From positions 1 through 49,274 of the forward strand of contig NZ_CALHHX010000128.1 in the NCBI RefSeq assembly GCF_938030685.1: a DNA stretch of 49,274 bases. Direction: 5' to 3'. Positions 23,739 through 32,279 of the stretch are shown here, piece after piece. How positions within the stretch are numbered: position 1 is the stretch's first letter; every line of letters begins with the position of its first letter. A program made the translations under genes and the position numbers. This DNA is from an uncultured Campylobacter sp. Lineage in GTDB: Bacteria > Campylobacterota > Campylobacteria > Campylobacterales > Campylobacteraceae. Under the pieces are notes generated by a model, which saw only the letters and a program-made list of their open reading frames with translations, was not told the origin of the DNA and searched no databases.

Positions 23739-25619
23739 ATGAGTGAATCAAATTTCAACAGACGCGATTTCTTAAAATCCGCCTGTATCAGCGTCGGCGC
23801 GCTTAGCCTTAGCGGCTGCGTGGATACCGACAAGAGTAAAAGCGCAGACGGCGGCAACGAAGGCGGCCTTCCTAGTGTGGACGTACTCGTTATCGGATCG
23901 GGAGGCGCGGGTTTGCGCGCAGCCGTGGCGGTAAGAAAGAGTAATCCAAATCTCAGCGTCGTCGTGGCTACAAAGATGATGCCTTCGCGCAACGCTACCT
24001 GTATGGCGGAAGGCGGTATCAACGGCGTTACGAGCTTCGCAAACGGCGATTCATACAAGCTTCACGCCTATGACACCGTAAAGGGCGGCGCATATCTCGT
24101 AGATCAGGATGCCGCGATTAAATTTTGCGAGCTTGCGGGCCCTACGATTGCCGAGATGGATTATATCGGCACGCTGTTTTCCAGAAACGCTAGCGGCGGC
24201 GTGGACGGCAAAGAAAGCGGCGTTCCTGGCGGCGTAGCACAGCGCTTTATGGGCGGCGCGTCTAAAAAACGATGCAACTACTCCGCCGATAAGACGGGCC
24301 ATATCTTGATGCACGCCTGTTTTGACGATGCGGTCAGCAATGGCGTGAAATTTTTAATCGATCACGAGCTGCTTGAGATCAGCGCACCTGAGGGCAGATG
24401 CGAGGGCGTCGTGCTTCGAAATATCCAAACCGGCGATTTTTATCCAGTGCTCTGCAAAGCCTTGATAATAGCAACGGGCGGATATACGAGGATGTTTTAC
24501 AACCGCACCTCGGTGCCTTATATCGCTACCGGCGACGGTATCGCAGCGGCACTGCGCGCGGGTCTTGGATTTAGCGATCCGGAGATGGTGCAGTTTCATC
24601 CGACCGGTATCAAAAGCGGCGGCGCGCTCATCACCGAAGCTGCGCGCGGTGAGGGCGGATATCTGCTCAATAACAAAGGCGAGCGCTTTATGAAAAACTA
24701 CCACGAAAAGATGGAGCTTGCGCCGCGCGATGTCGTAGCTCGCGCGATCGAAACCGAGATCCGCGAGGGCAGGGGCTACGGCGAGGGGCTAGGCGCATAC
24801 GTGCTACTTGACGTAAGGCACCTTGGAAAAGATAAAATTTTAAAAGCCCTTCCTAAGATCAGACACACCGCAATTTTGTTTGAGGGTATCGATCTAATCG
24901 AGGAGCCGATCCCGATTCGTCCGACCGCACACTACTCGATGGGCGGCATCGAAGTGTCTAAATTTGACGATATGAGCACTAAAATTTCGGGGCTTTACAC
25001 CGCGGGCGAGGCGTCTTGTATCTCGATTCACGGCGCAAACCGCTTGGGCGGAAATTCTTTAACCGACGCCGTCGTAACGGGCAAGCTCGCAGGGCTCGGC
25101 GCAGCGGATTATGCTGCAAAACAAAGCGGCTTCGGTGACGGTAAAAGAGCGAGTGAGCTGGCGCAAAAATGGCAGGCTAAATTTAAGCAGATCGCAAACG
25201 GCTCGGGCAAGGCAAACGAGATGTATGAGTTGCGCGAAGAGCTAGGCGCGCAGCTTTGGGACAATATGGGTATCTTTAGAACAGGCGAAAAGCTTGATCT
25301 GCTTTCGCAAAATTTAGAGGGTATCAAAGCGCGCTACGACGAGCTGCATGTCGCAGATGTAAATCCTGTTATGAATACCGCATTTACCGACTACGTCGAG
25401 CTTGGAAATTTAATCCTGCTTGCGCGCTGTGCGTGTTTGGCTGCGCAAAAGAGGCTGGAAAGCCGCGGCGCGCATACCAGAGAGGATTATCCTAAGCGCG
25501 ACGATAAAAATTTCTTAAAGCACAGTATCGTGACGATGAATGACGCAGGCGAGCTAAGCTTGGGCTACAAAGAGGTCGTCGTTACGGAATTCTCTCTTGA
25601 CGGAAGGAAACCTCAATGA
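23739..25619 (+). CDS. mfrA: 8-methylmenaquinol:fumarate reductase flavoprotein subunit
   Basis: Periplasmic catalytic subunit reducing fumarate to succinate with methylmenaquinol electrons. A Tat signal (NRRDFLKSACISVGALSL) marks it as the exported Mfr type rather than cytoplasmic FrdA; LSGC at its end resembles a lipobox. FAD fold IGSGGAGLRAAVA, substrate loop FHPTG, catalytic segment TEAARGEGGYLLNNKGERFM with its Arg, and HYSMGGIEV and HGANRLGGNSL are all present. Where FrdA has the flavin-linking His (SHTxxAEGG), this protein reads SRNATCMAEGG, so covalent FAD attachment may be absent; that alignment is by eye. I chose ATG 23739 because GGAGAGGA precedes it. The product has 626 residues. 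It overlaps mfrB by 4 nt (ATGA). Confidence 0.93.
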   Translation: MSESNFNRRDFLKSACISVGALSLSGCVDTDKSKSADGGNEGGLPSVDVLVIGSGGAGLRAAVAVRKSNPNLSVVVATKMMPSRNATCMAEGGINGVTSFANGDSYKLHAYDTVKGGAYLVDQDAAIKFCELAGPTIAEMDYIGTLFSRNASGGVDGKESGVPGGVAQRFMGGASKKRCNYSADKTGHILMHACFDDAVSNGVKFLIDHELLEISAPEGRCEGVVLRNIQTGDFYPVLCKALIIATGGYTRMFYNRTSVPYIATGDGIAAALRAGLGFSDPEMVQFHPTGIKSGGALITEAARGEGGYLLNNKGERFMKNYHEKMELAPRDVVARAIETEIREGRGYGEGLGAYVLLDVRHLGKDKILKALPKIRHTAILFEGIDLIEEPIPIRPTAHYSMGGIEVSKFDDMSTKISGLYTAGEASCISIHGANRLGGNSLTDAVVTGKLAGLGAADYAAKQSGFGDGKRASELAQKWQAKFKQIANGSGKANEMYELREELGAQLWDNMGIFRTGEKLDLLSQNLEGIKARYDELHVADVNPVMNTAFTDYVELGNLILLARCACLAAQKRLESRGAHTREDYPKRDDKNFLKHSIVTMNDAGELSLGYKEVVVTEFSLDGRKPQ

Positions 25620-26590
25620 AATTTATCATAGACCGCTTCGACGGAAGCAAAAATTATAAGCAAGCCTATGAGCTTAGTTTAGAGCAGATCAAAGGAAGGA
25701 CCCTGCTTGGAGTTTTGCAGTTTATAAAGCAAAATTTAGATATCACTTTAAATTTTACCGCAGCGTGTCGTATGGCGATATGCGGAGCCTGTGCCGTAAG
25801 GGTAAACGGACACTCATATCTTGCCTGCGATACCAAGATGGAGGCTCTGCTTGCAGAGTATGAAAATCCTGATAGTTTTACGATCTCTGCGTTAAATAAT
25901 TTTCGAGTGATCTCGGATCTAGTAGTGGATTGGGAGCCTAGTATCGAAAATTTAAGAAAGATCAAACCTACGATTACTCCTAAGAAAGAATTTAGCGCAG
26001 AGAAGGGCTGTAAGCAAAGCCCTGAGCAGATGGAGCGAATTAAAAAGCAGTGGGATTGTATCCTTTGCGGATGTTGCGCTAGCGAATGCAATAAGCTAGA
26101 AGCGGACGCGAGCGATTATATGCAGCCCTTTGTTTTTACCCATGCAAATCGTGCCGCATTTGATTCAAGAAGCAAGGACGCTATGCCTCATCTAAAGCCT
26201 GCAGTGCTAAACGGATTATGGCTATGCGTACACTGCCAAGAGTGCGCCGATCGCTGCCCTAAAGGCATAAGCGCTCAAAGCGACATCACCGCACTTCGCG
26301 CCTTAGCGATGAAAAAAGGACTTACCGCAGGAAGCGGTCCGGGACATGCGGAGGCGTTCCTACTAGACATCGTAGAGGGAAGCGGAAGATTAAACGAGAT
26401 CAAGCTTGCTTTAAGAAGCGAAGGGGTATTTGCAAATATGGGCAAGATGGACGTAGCGGCAAATTTAATGATGGCGGGCAAGATGAATCCTCTTCATGCT
26501 TTAGGCGGTGAGGAGATCGAGGGACATGCGGGGCTCGTTAAGATGATAGAGGCCGCGCGTAAGGCTCAAGCTAGCGGCGAGATAGAATAA
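25616..26590 (+). CDS. mfrB: 8-methylmenaquinol:fumarate reductase iron-sulfur subunit
   Basis: Electron-transfer subunit joining MfrE to MfrA. The N-terminal plant-type [2Fe-2S] domain carries CRMAICGACAVRVNGHSYLAC. The C-terminal ferredoxin part carries CILCGCCASECN and CVHCQECADRCPKG for the [4Fe-4S] and [3Fe-4S]-type sites. With 324 residues it is longer than FrdB (about 240), the extra length being C-terminal, as in other MfrB proteins. The start overlaps the mfrA stop, so translation is coupled. It has no signal peptide and probably travels through Tat bound to MfrA. Confidence 0.93.
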   Translation: MKFIIDRFDGSKNYKQAYELSLEQIKGRTLLGVLQFIKQNLDITLNFTAACRMAICGACAVRVNGHSYLACDTKMEALLAEYENPDSFTISALNNFRVISDLVVDWEPSIENLRKIKPTITPKKEFSAEKGCKQSPEQMERIKKQWDCILCGCCASECNKLEADASDYMQPFVFTHANRAAFDSRSKDAMPHLKPAVLNGLWLCVHCQECADRCPKGISAQSDITALRALAMKKGLTAGSGPGHAEAFLLDIVEGSGRLNEIKLALRSEGVFANMGKMDVAANLMMAGKMNPLHALGGEEIEGHAGLVKMIEAARKAQASGEIE

Positions 26591-26600
26591 GGAGGAGAGG

Positions 26601-27458
26601 ATGAATAACGAATTTGCATTTTTCCCGGGTTGCGTTTTAAGTCAAGCCGCAAAGGAATCTAAAATTTCACTTGAAGCGATCGCTCCGGTGTTGGGTATTA
26701 AACTTCACGAGATAAAAGGTTGGAGCTGCTGCGGGGCTAGTCAAGCTCAATGCGTCGATCCTATGGCAAGCTTAGTAGCTAATGCTAGAAACATCGCGCT
26801 AGCCGAGGGTATGAATATGCCTCTGCTAACTACCTGCTCCACCTGTATGCTAACTCTAACTAAAGCAAAGCTTGCGTTGGATAAGGGAGCCAAAAGCTAT
26901 ATCAATACCTTTTTAAAAGAGGGCGGTATGCAGTATCAGGGAAGCACCGAGATAACAAGCCTGCTTTGGGTGCTATATCAAAGCTTAGACACATTAAAAG
27001 CTAAGGTCACGAGGCCGCTAACAAATTTAAAAGTAGCTCTATTTTACGGCTGTCACTCATTAAGACCGGAGCGAGAGCTTAAAAAAGAAAGCTCGACCAA
27101 TCCGAAAAGCTTTGAAGCTGTAGTTAGCGCACTTGGCGCTCAGATCGTGCCTTTTGAAAAGCGCCTTGATTGCTGCGGCTTTCACGCTAGCTATCCTGCG
27201 GTAAAATCGGTTCAAAAGATGTCAAGCGAGATCGTAAATGACGCTGCCGAGCACGGAGCGGACGTAGTAGTTACCCCTTGTCCGCTATGTCAGATGCAGC
27301 TTGATATCTATCAGGAGCGATACCAAGAAGCGATGAACTCCAAGGCAAGAAAGCCGATCATTCATCTATCTCAGCTGGTAGGACTTGCTCTTGGGCTAAG
27401 CAACGAACAGCTTGGACTAAATATCAATATCCAAGATGCAACGAAACTGGTAAGCTAG
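26601..27458 (+). CDS. mfrE: 8-methylmenaquinol:fumarate reductase subunit E (CCG-domain protein)
   Basis: Quinol-side subunit of the Mfr complex, related to HdrB of heterodisulfide reductase. Two cysteine-rich CCG domains are visible: FFPGCVLSQ, then SCCGASQAQC and TTCSTCM; and FYGCHSLRP, then DCCGFHASY and TPCPLCQMQ. There are no transmembrane helices, so attachment is expected through amphipathic segments, as known for this family. The product has 285 residues and follows mfrB by 10 nt with AAGGAGAGG as ribosome site. Last gene of the operon; a large hairpin follows. Confidence 0.92.
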   Translation: MNNEFAFFPGCVLSQAAKESKISLEAIAPVLGIKLHEIKGWSCCGASQAQCVDPMASLVANARNIALAEGMNMPLLTTCSTCMLTLTKAKLALDKGAKSYINTFLKEGGMQYQGSTEITSLLWVLYQSLDTLKAKVTRPLTNLKVALFYGCHSLRPERELKKESSTNPKSFEAVVSALGAQIVPFEKRLDCCGFHASYPAVKSVQKMSSEIVNDAAEHGADVVVTPCPLCQMQLDIYQERYQEAMNSKARKPIIHLSQLVGLALGLSNEQLGLNINIQDATKLVS

Positions 27459-27499
27459 TTTTTGAGAAATTTTTAGAATTTTCTAAAGATTTAACGAAT

Positions 27500-27563
27500 G
27501 GTTTTGCAAAAATACTTCGCTGCGGCGCACACATAGTGCGCCTCGCTAGTATTTCACAAAATC
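27500..27563 (+). terminator. Long imperfect hairpin after mfrE
   Basis: The core is GCGCAC-ACATA-GTGCGC at 27525-27541. The arms extend imperfectly outward to GTTTTG and CAAAAT, about 28 nt each, giving a stem of some 60 nt in total. It lies 40 nt after the mfrE stop. A structured mRNA end or terminator is likely; no long T-run follows. Confidence 0.45.
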
Positions 27564-27814
27564 ATCCAACCTACGCCTGCTTTATCTTGAACTGCTTTTC
27601 GATACTATAAAATTCTTGATAAAATTTCACTGCTTCGTAAATTTAACGCTTCATAAAATTTAATGCTTTCTCTGTCGTAATTTAAAGTTTAGCCCACCGC
27701 GCTAAATTTTAATCCGCCTTTTATTTTTAAATTTAAAACCTACTAGACGATGAATAAATATAAAATTTTAATTAAATCTAACAAAATTTAAGGTGCATGA
27801 ATTCTAAATTTCGA

Positions 27815-27820
27815 TAGAAT
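27815..27820 (+). promoter_or_regulatory. Weak -10 candidate for the hyd operon
   Basis: TAGAAT in TTTCGATAGAAT, 36 nt before hydA ATG 27857. No -35 is visible. The ribosome site CAGGAGGAC lies in the predicted leader. Confidence 0.3.
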
Positions 27821-27856
27821 GCCATTTAAAAATATCCTAAATTTCAGGAGGACATT

Positions 27857-29002
27857 ATGGTTGATTTGGCTCAAATTTCGGCTAGACTTGATGCCGTTGA
27901 GCGTTTGCCGCGAATAAAAGCAGAGGAGAGCATACAAGAAAGGCTTAAGAGCAAAGGGTTTTCACGTCGCGATTTTATGAAATGGAGCGGAGCGATGACC
28001 GCGATGCTCGGGCTTCCGGCCGCATTTGCGCCTAGCGTGGCGCGAGCTGCGGAGCTTGCGGATCGCTTGCCTGTGATCTGGCTTCATATGGCAGAGTGCA
28101 CGGGCTGTAGCGAGAGCTTGCTACGCACCGAGACGCCTACGATCGACAGCCTTATATTTGATTACATCAGCCTTGAATACCACGAGACGATAATGGCTGC
28201 CGCAGGCTGGCAAGCCGAGGAAAATTTAGAGGGCGCGATCGAAAAATACAAGGGGCGCTATATCTTAATGGTCGAGGGCGGAATTCCAAGCGGCGAGAAT
28301 GAATTTTTTCTAACCGTGGGTCCTGAGGGCAAAAGCGGAGCTCAGCACTGCAAACACGCTGCCGAAGGCGCTGCGGCGATATTTGCGATCGGCACCTGTT
28401 CGAGCTTCGGCGGTATTCAAGCCGCGGCTCCGAATCCGACCGGCGCCGTAGGTTTGGACAAAATCATAAACAAACCCGTCATCAACGTCCCGGGCTGTCC
28501 GCCTAGCGAAAAAAATATCGTCGGCAACGTGCTAAATTTCATCCTTTTCGGCACGCTTCCAAGCCTTGACGTTTATAACCGACCTAAATGGGCTTACGGG
28601 CTGCGCATTCACGATCTGTGCGAGCGCCGCGGACATTTCGACGCGGGCGAGTTTGTAGAAAGCTTCGGCGATGCGGGCGCAAAGGACGGATATTGCCTTT
28701 ATAAAGTAGGTTGCAAGGGTCCTTATACATTTAACAACTGCTCGCGCGAGCGCTTCAACTCCCACACTAGCTGGCCGGTACAGGCTGGTCACGGCTGCAT
28801 AGGTTGCTCGGAGCCTGATTTTTGGGATCATATGGGACCTTTTGAGGAGCCTTTGGCGGATCGCCTTTACGAAAGCGTTTTCGGCGGGCTCGGCGCTGAT
28901 GCTACCGCAGATAAGATAGGTATCGGAATTTTAGCGATCACGGGTGTTGCGGTAGCGGCACACGCGGCGATTGCGTCATTTAAGAAAGATAAAGGGGAAT
29001 AA
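27857..29002 (+). CDS. hydA: [NiFe] uptake hydrogenase small subunit
   Basis: Iron-sulfur subunit of a periplasm-facing, membrane-bound group 1 hydrogenase. A long Tat signal (SRRDFMKWS, ending near ARAAEL) exports it with HydB. The proximal cluster ligands lie in ECTGCSES, GTCSSFGG and GCPPSEK. The distal and medial clusters lie in RIHDLCERRGHFD, GYCLYKVGCKGP, NNCSRERFN and CIGCSEPDFW. The proximal motif is the plain CTGC form, without the extra cysteines of oxygen-tolerant enzymes, so an oxygen-sensitive enzyme is expected. A C-terminal hydrophobic helix (IGILAITGVAVAAHAAIA) anchors it. The product has 381 residues; ribosome site AGGAGG. First gene of hydABCDE. Confidence 0.95.
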   Translation: MVDLAQISARLDAVERLPRIKAEESIQERLKSKGFSRRDFMKWSGAMTAMLGLPAAFAPSVARAAELADRLPVIWLHMAECTGCSESLLRTETPTIDSLIFDYISLEYHETIMAAAGWQAEENLEGAIEKYKGRYILMVEGGIPSGENEFFLTVGPEGKSGAQHCKHAAEGAAAIFAIGTCSSFGGIQAAAPNPTGAVGLDKIINKPVINVPGCPPSEKNIVGNVLNFILFGTLPSLDVYNRPKWAYGLRIHDLCERRGHFDAGEFVESFGDAGAKDGYCLYKVGCKGPYTFNNCSRERFNSHTSWPVQAGHGCIGCSEPDFWDHMGPFEEPLADRLYESVFGGLGADATADKIGIGILAITGVAVAAHAAIASFKKDKGE

Positions 29003-29004
29003 TC

Positions 29005-30726
29005 ATGTCGCAAAGAATCGTAATAGATCCGATAACCAGAATAGAGGGACATTTAAGAATAGAGGTCGTAGTGGACGACGAAAACATCGTACGTGAAGCC
29101 TATAGTAGCTCCACTTTATGGCGCGGGCTTGAGACCATAGTAAAAAATAGAGATCCGCGCGATGCGGGATTTTTTATGCAAAGAATTTGCGGCGTATGCA
29201 CCTTCTCGCACTACAAAGCGGGTATCGTCGCGGTAGAAAACGCCCTCGGTATCACTCCGCCGCTAAATGCCTTGCTAACGCGCACACTGATGGCTAATGC
29301 GCTATTTTTACACGATCATCCGGTGCATTTTTATCAACTCCACGGGCTTGATTTCGTAGATGTAGTAAGCGCGCTTAGCGCCGATCCTAAAAAAGCAAGC
29401 GAAGAGGCGTTTAAATACTGCGACACCCCTTATGCGTGCGGTGCCGATAAGCTAAAAGAGGTGCAAGATCGCGTGGGCGCTTTCGTTAAGAAAGGCGCTT
29501 TAGGGCCTTTCGCTAATGCCTACTTCGGCCATCCTACATATAAGCTTAGCCCGGAGCAAAATTTGATTGCTCTTTCGCACTATCTTGAGTGTTTGCGCAT
29601 TCAGCGCACGGCGGCTCAGATGATGGCGATATTCGGTGCGAAGCAGCCTCATCCGCAAAGTCTTACCGTAGGCGGCGTAACCTGCGTGATGGATATCCTA
29701 AGTCCTGCAAGACTGGGCGAATATATGTCTAAATTTAAAGAGGTCGCGGACTTCGTAAATCGCGCCTACTATCCTGATCTCGTAATGGCTGCGAAGGCTT
29801 ACGGCAACGAGCCTAGCGTGCTAAACGATATCGGCGTGGCAAATTTATGGACTCATCAAGAATTTCAGCTTTCAAAGAACGAATGGCTATTTCAAAGCGG
29901 CATGATTATGAACGGCGATATTAGCAAGGTTTTGGAGCTTGATGAAAACAAGATCACCGAGGAGGCAACGCATGCGTGGTATAAAAACGATGCGGCGCTT
30001 CATCCTTACGACGGCGAGCAAGAGCCGAATTATACGGGCCTTAAGGACGGACAGAGCATCGACGCGCACGGCAAAGAAGCGCATACAAAGGTGCTCGATA
30101 CCCAGGGCAAATACACCTGGATCAAGGCTCCGCGCTACGACGGCAAACCGCTTCAAGTAGGACCGCTTGCAAATATCGTGGTAAATTACGCTAAGAAAAA
30201 CGAGCGCGTAGTAAAGGTCGTGGATCAATTCCTAAAAGATACCGGCTTGCCGCTTGAGGCGGTATTTTCGACGCTTGGACGAACGGCGTGCCGTATGATC
30301 GAAGCTAAAGTCGTAGCCGATAACGGACTGATTGCACTAGAAAATTTGATCGCAAACATCAAAAGCGGCGATACCGAAACCTGCGCAAAATATGTAATCG
30401 ATAACTCCAAAGAGTACAAAGGTCGCTATATCGGCCACGTGCCGCGCGGCGCACTTAGCCACTGGTGCAGGATCGAAAAGGGCGTCATCAAAAACTGGCA
30501 GGCGGTCGTGCCGTCTACTTGGAACGCCACACCGAAGGATAAAGACGGTGCTATGGGCGCTTACGAATCCTGCTTGATCGGACTTAAGCTTGCCGATCTT
30601 TCCAAGCCACTAGAGATTATCCGCCGCATCCATTCATTCGATCCTTGTATCGCCTGCGCCGTGCACGTAATGGACGCTAAAGGGGCGGAGCTTGGCTGCT
30701 ATAGGGTAGATCCCAGCAAAGGATAA
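29005..30726 (+). CDS. hydB: [NiFe] uptake hydrogenase large subunit
   Basis: Catalytic subunit that splits H2 at the NiFe(CN)2CO centre. Ligand motif L1 is RICGVC (Cys 62 and 65) and L2 is DPCIACAVH (Cys 548 and 551). The maturation protease is expected to cut after His 554, removing a 19-residue tail beginning VMDAKG. It has no signal peptide and is carried through Tat with HydA. The product has 573 residues, normal for the family, and I see no repeat insertion. The gene starts two bases after hydA. Confidence 0.95.
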   Translation: MSQRIVIDPITRIEGHLRIEVVVDDENIVREAYSSSTLWRGLETIVKNRDPRDAGFFMQRICGVCTFSHYKAGIVAVENALGITPPLNALLTRTLMANALFLHDHPVHFYQLHGLDFVDVVSALSADPKKASEEAFKYCDTPYACGADKLKEVQDRVGAFVKKGALGPFANAYFGHPTYKLSPEQNLIALSHYLECLRIQRTAAQMMAIFGAKQPHPQSLTVGGVTCVMDILSPARLGEYMSKFKEVADFVNRAYYPDLVMAAKAYGNEPSVLNDIGVANLWTHQEFQLSKNEWLFQSGMIMNGDISKVLELDENKITEEATHAWYKNDAALHPYDGEQEPNYTGLKDGQSIDAHGKEAHTKVLDTQGKYTWIKAPRYDGKPLQVGPLANIVVNYAKKNERVVKVVDQFLKDTGLPLEAVFSTLGRTACRMIEAKVVADNGLIALENLIANIKSGDTETCAKYVIDNSKEYKGRYIGHVPRGALSHWCRIEKGVIKNWQAVVPSTWNATPKDKDGAMGAYESCLIGLKLADLSKPLEIIRRIHSFDPCIACAVHVMDAKGAELGCYRVDPSKG

Positions 30727-30729
30727 ACG

Positions 30730-31404
30730 ATGAAAAAAAGATTTGCGGAATACGAGTTCTCAATCGGTCTTAGGCTCACGCACTGGCTGCGTGCGCTTTG
30801 CATTACGATTTTGGTGATCACCGGATATTATATCGCTTTTGTTTTTACCGCGCCCGAGGTAAGCCCCGAGCCGGTGCTTTTCATGCAGGCTAAATTTAGA
30901 TTCGTGCATCTGATCTTCGGCTTTGCGATGATCGGCGCGGCGATTTTTAAAACCTACCTTTTCTTCTTCGATAAAAAGAGCAGAAAAGAGCTTTTGAGTA
31001 TCAAGGATTTTTTTAGCCCGCGCATCTGGATAGCTCAGATCAAATACTATATCTTTTTGGGCGAGCACCCGCATCTTCGCGGCGTTTACAATCCGCTACA
31101 GTTTATCTCCTATCTGGGCTTTTATCTAGTATTGTTCGTAATCTGCCTAACGGGTATGATATTATATGTGCATGTCTATCACGAAGGGCTCGGCGGTGCG
31201 CTATACGGGCTCTTACGCCCGCTGGAAGCTGCGATGGGCGGTCTAAGCGAGGTACGAATGATTCACCATCTTTGCATGAATATCATCATAATCTTCGTAC
31301 CGATCCACATCTATATGGCGATTTTCAATGCCGTTAAGGGCAAAGACGGCGCGATGGATGCGATCGTAAGCGGCTATAAATTTAAAAAGGAAGAGCACGC
31401 TTGA
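30730..31404 (+). CDS. hydC: Hydrogenase cytochrome b subunit
   Basis: Di-haem membrane cytochrome b that passes electrons from HydA to the menaquinone pool. The product has 224 residues with four hydrophobic segments, near 18-37, 58-78, 125-150 and 183-205. Candidate haem-binding histidines lie in LTHWLRAL, RFVHLIFGF and MIHHLCMNI plus PIHIYMAI. The gene starts 3 nt after hydB and overlaps hydD by 4 nt (TTGA), so the operon is tightly coupled. Confidence 0.92.
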   Translation: MKKRFAEYEFSIGLRLTHWLRALCITILVITGYYIAFVFTAPEVSPEPVLFMQAKFRFVHLIFGFAMIGAAIFKTYLFFFDKKSRKELLSIKDFFSPRIWIAQIKYYIFLGEHPHLRGVYNPLQFISYLGFYLVLFVICLTGMILYVHVYHEGLGGALYGLLRPLEAAMGGLSEVRMIHHLCMNIIIIFVPIHIYMAIFNAVKGKDGAMDAIVSGYKFKKEEHA

Positions 31405-32279
31405 GGGTGCTGGTACTGGGTATCGGCAACGTCATCTACGCGGACGAGGGCATAGGCGTGCACTTCGTCCGCGCGCTCGCGCAGAACTATAAATTTTATC
31501 CTAAAGCCGCCGCACGAAATTCTATGGCGGGCGAGAATTTAACGGCGCAGAATTTTATGCAAAATTCCGCCCAAGTATCTGCGATACAAAATTCTACCTT
31601 GCAAAATTCCACAGAGCGCGACCCCTTGCAAAATTCTGCGAATGAAAATTTTATCTCCGAGCAAAATTTCGCAGCAGTAAATTTAGACCGAAATTCTACT
31701 TCAGAAAATTCCGCCGAGCAAAATTCCGCTTCAAATTTTACTTCGCAGAATTCCGTCATAAATTACGCAGCGCAAAGCTCTATCAATGCGGACTTCATCG
31801 CCGTAAATTCAGCCGCGCCGAGCAGCAGCGCGGATCAGATCCGATTTATCGACGGCGGGACTCTGGCTAGCTTTTTAATGCCTACGATGGCGGAATTTGA
31901 TGAAATTTTGCTCGTAGATTGCATAGACGCGGACGGCGCAAAGGGCGGCGAGGTGTATTTTTTTGACTACGACGCGATGCCTAAGCAGATCAGCTGGAGC
32001 GGTTCGGCGCACGAGGTCGAAATGCTTCAAACCCTGCAGATGATGGATCTTTGCGGCGATCTGCCTCACGTTAAAATTTTAGCGGTCGTGCCGAGGCGCA
32101 TCGAAGAAGCGAGCTTTAAGCTAAGCTCCGTGATATTAGAGTCCTCAAAAATCATGGAAAAAACGGCGCTTAAGCACCTATCCGATCTTGGTTTCGCGCA
32201 TGAAAAAATCGCCGATCTTAGCGCCCAAGACATCGCGGATCGATTTGCAAAAAGGGGGCGAGATGATAGTAGCATATGA
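31401..32279 (+). CDS. hydD: Hydrogenase maturation protease with an internal QN-repeat insertion
   Basis: Nickel-dependent endopeptidase that removes the C-terminal tail of HydB. HybD-type landmarks are kept: N-terminal LVLGIGNVIYADEGIGVHF (Glu near 16), the Asp in VDCIDADGAKGGEVYFF, and the His in SAHEVEMLQTL. HybD relatives have about 160-180 residues; this protein has 292. About 112 of these (roughly 33-147) are a Q-N-[S/F] repeat array placed after the first helix and before IRFIDGGTLASF, which normally follows within a few residues. The start is TTG 31401, overlapping the hydC stop by 4 nt with AAGGA upstream. It overlaps hydE by 17 nt. Metal-binding residues on both sides are intact, so I expect the enzyme to fold with the insert looped out. 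Confidence 0.88.
   Translation: MRVLVLGIGNVIYADEGIGVHFVRALAQNYKFYPKAAARNSMAGENLTAQNFMQNSAQVSAIQNSTLQNSTERDPLQNSANENFISEQNFAAVNLDRNSTSENSAEQNSASNFTSQNSVINYAAQSSINADFIAVNSAAPSSSADQIRFIDGGTLASFLMPTMAEFDEILLVDCIDADGAKGGEVYFFDYDAMPKQISWSGSAHEVEMLQTLQMMDLCGDLPHVKILAVVPRRIEEASFKLSSVILESSKIMEKTALKHLSDLGFAHEKIADLSAQDIADRFAKRGRDDSSI
31491..31815 (+). repeat. RAATTY/QN-repeat array inside hydD
   Basis: 17 RAATTY hexamers by hand count between 31491 and 31810, spacing mostly 12-24 nt, encoding runs such as QNSTLQNSTERDPLQNS. Same unit type as the array at 5771-6160 in pbpC, although the two host genes are unrelated and 25 kb apart. Confidence 0.85.

Larger units (their letters stand above)
27459..27856. 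other. Gap between mfr and hyd operons with hairpin and degenerate repeats
   Basis: No gene in 398 nt. The left part holds the long imperfect hairpin at 27500-27563. Between about 27590 and 27680 a degenerate unit of roughly 20 nt recurs (CTGCTTCGTAAATTT, CGCTTCATAAAATTT), again centred on RAATTY. The right part is AT-rich and contains the likely hyd promoter. Confidence 0.5.

Noticed and set aside
27857..29002. Oxygen-tolerant hydrogenase
   Set aside because: The proximal cluster motif is CTGC without the extra cysteines of the tolerant six-Cys type.
31496..31759. Minus-strand Cys-rich open frame opposite the hydD insert
   Set aside because: Same artefact: the antisense of the QN array yields EFC/KFC strings. 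The sense strand has intact protease motifs on both sides.
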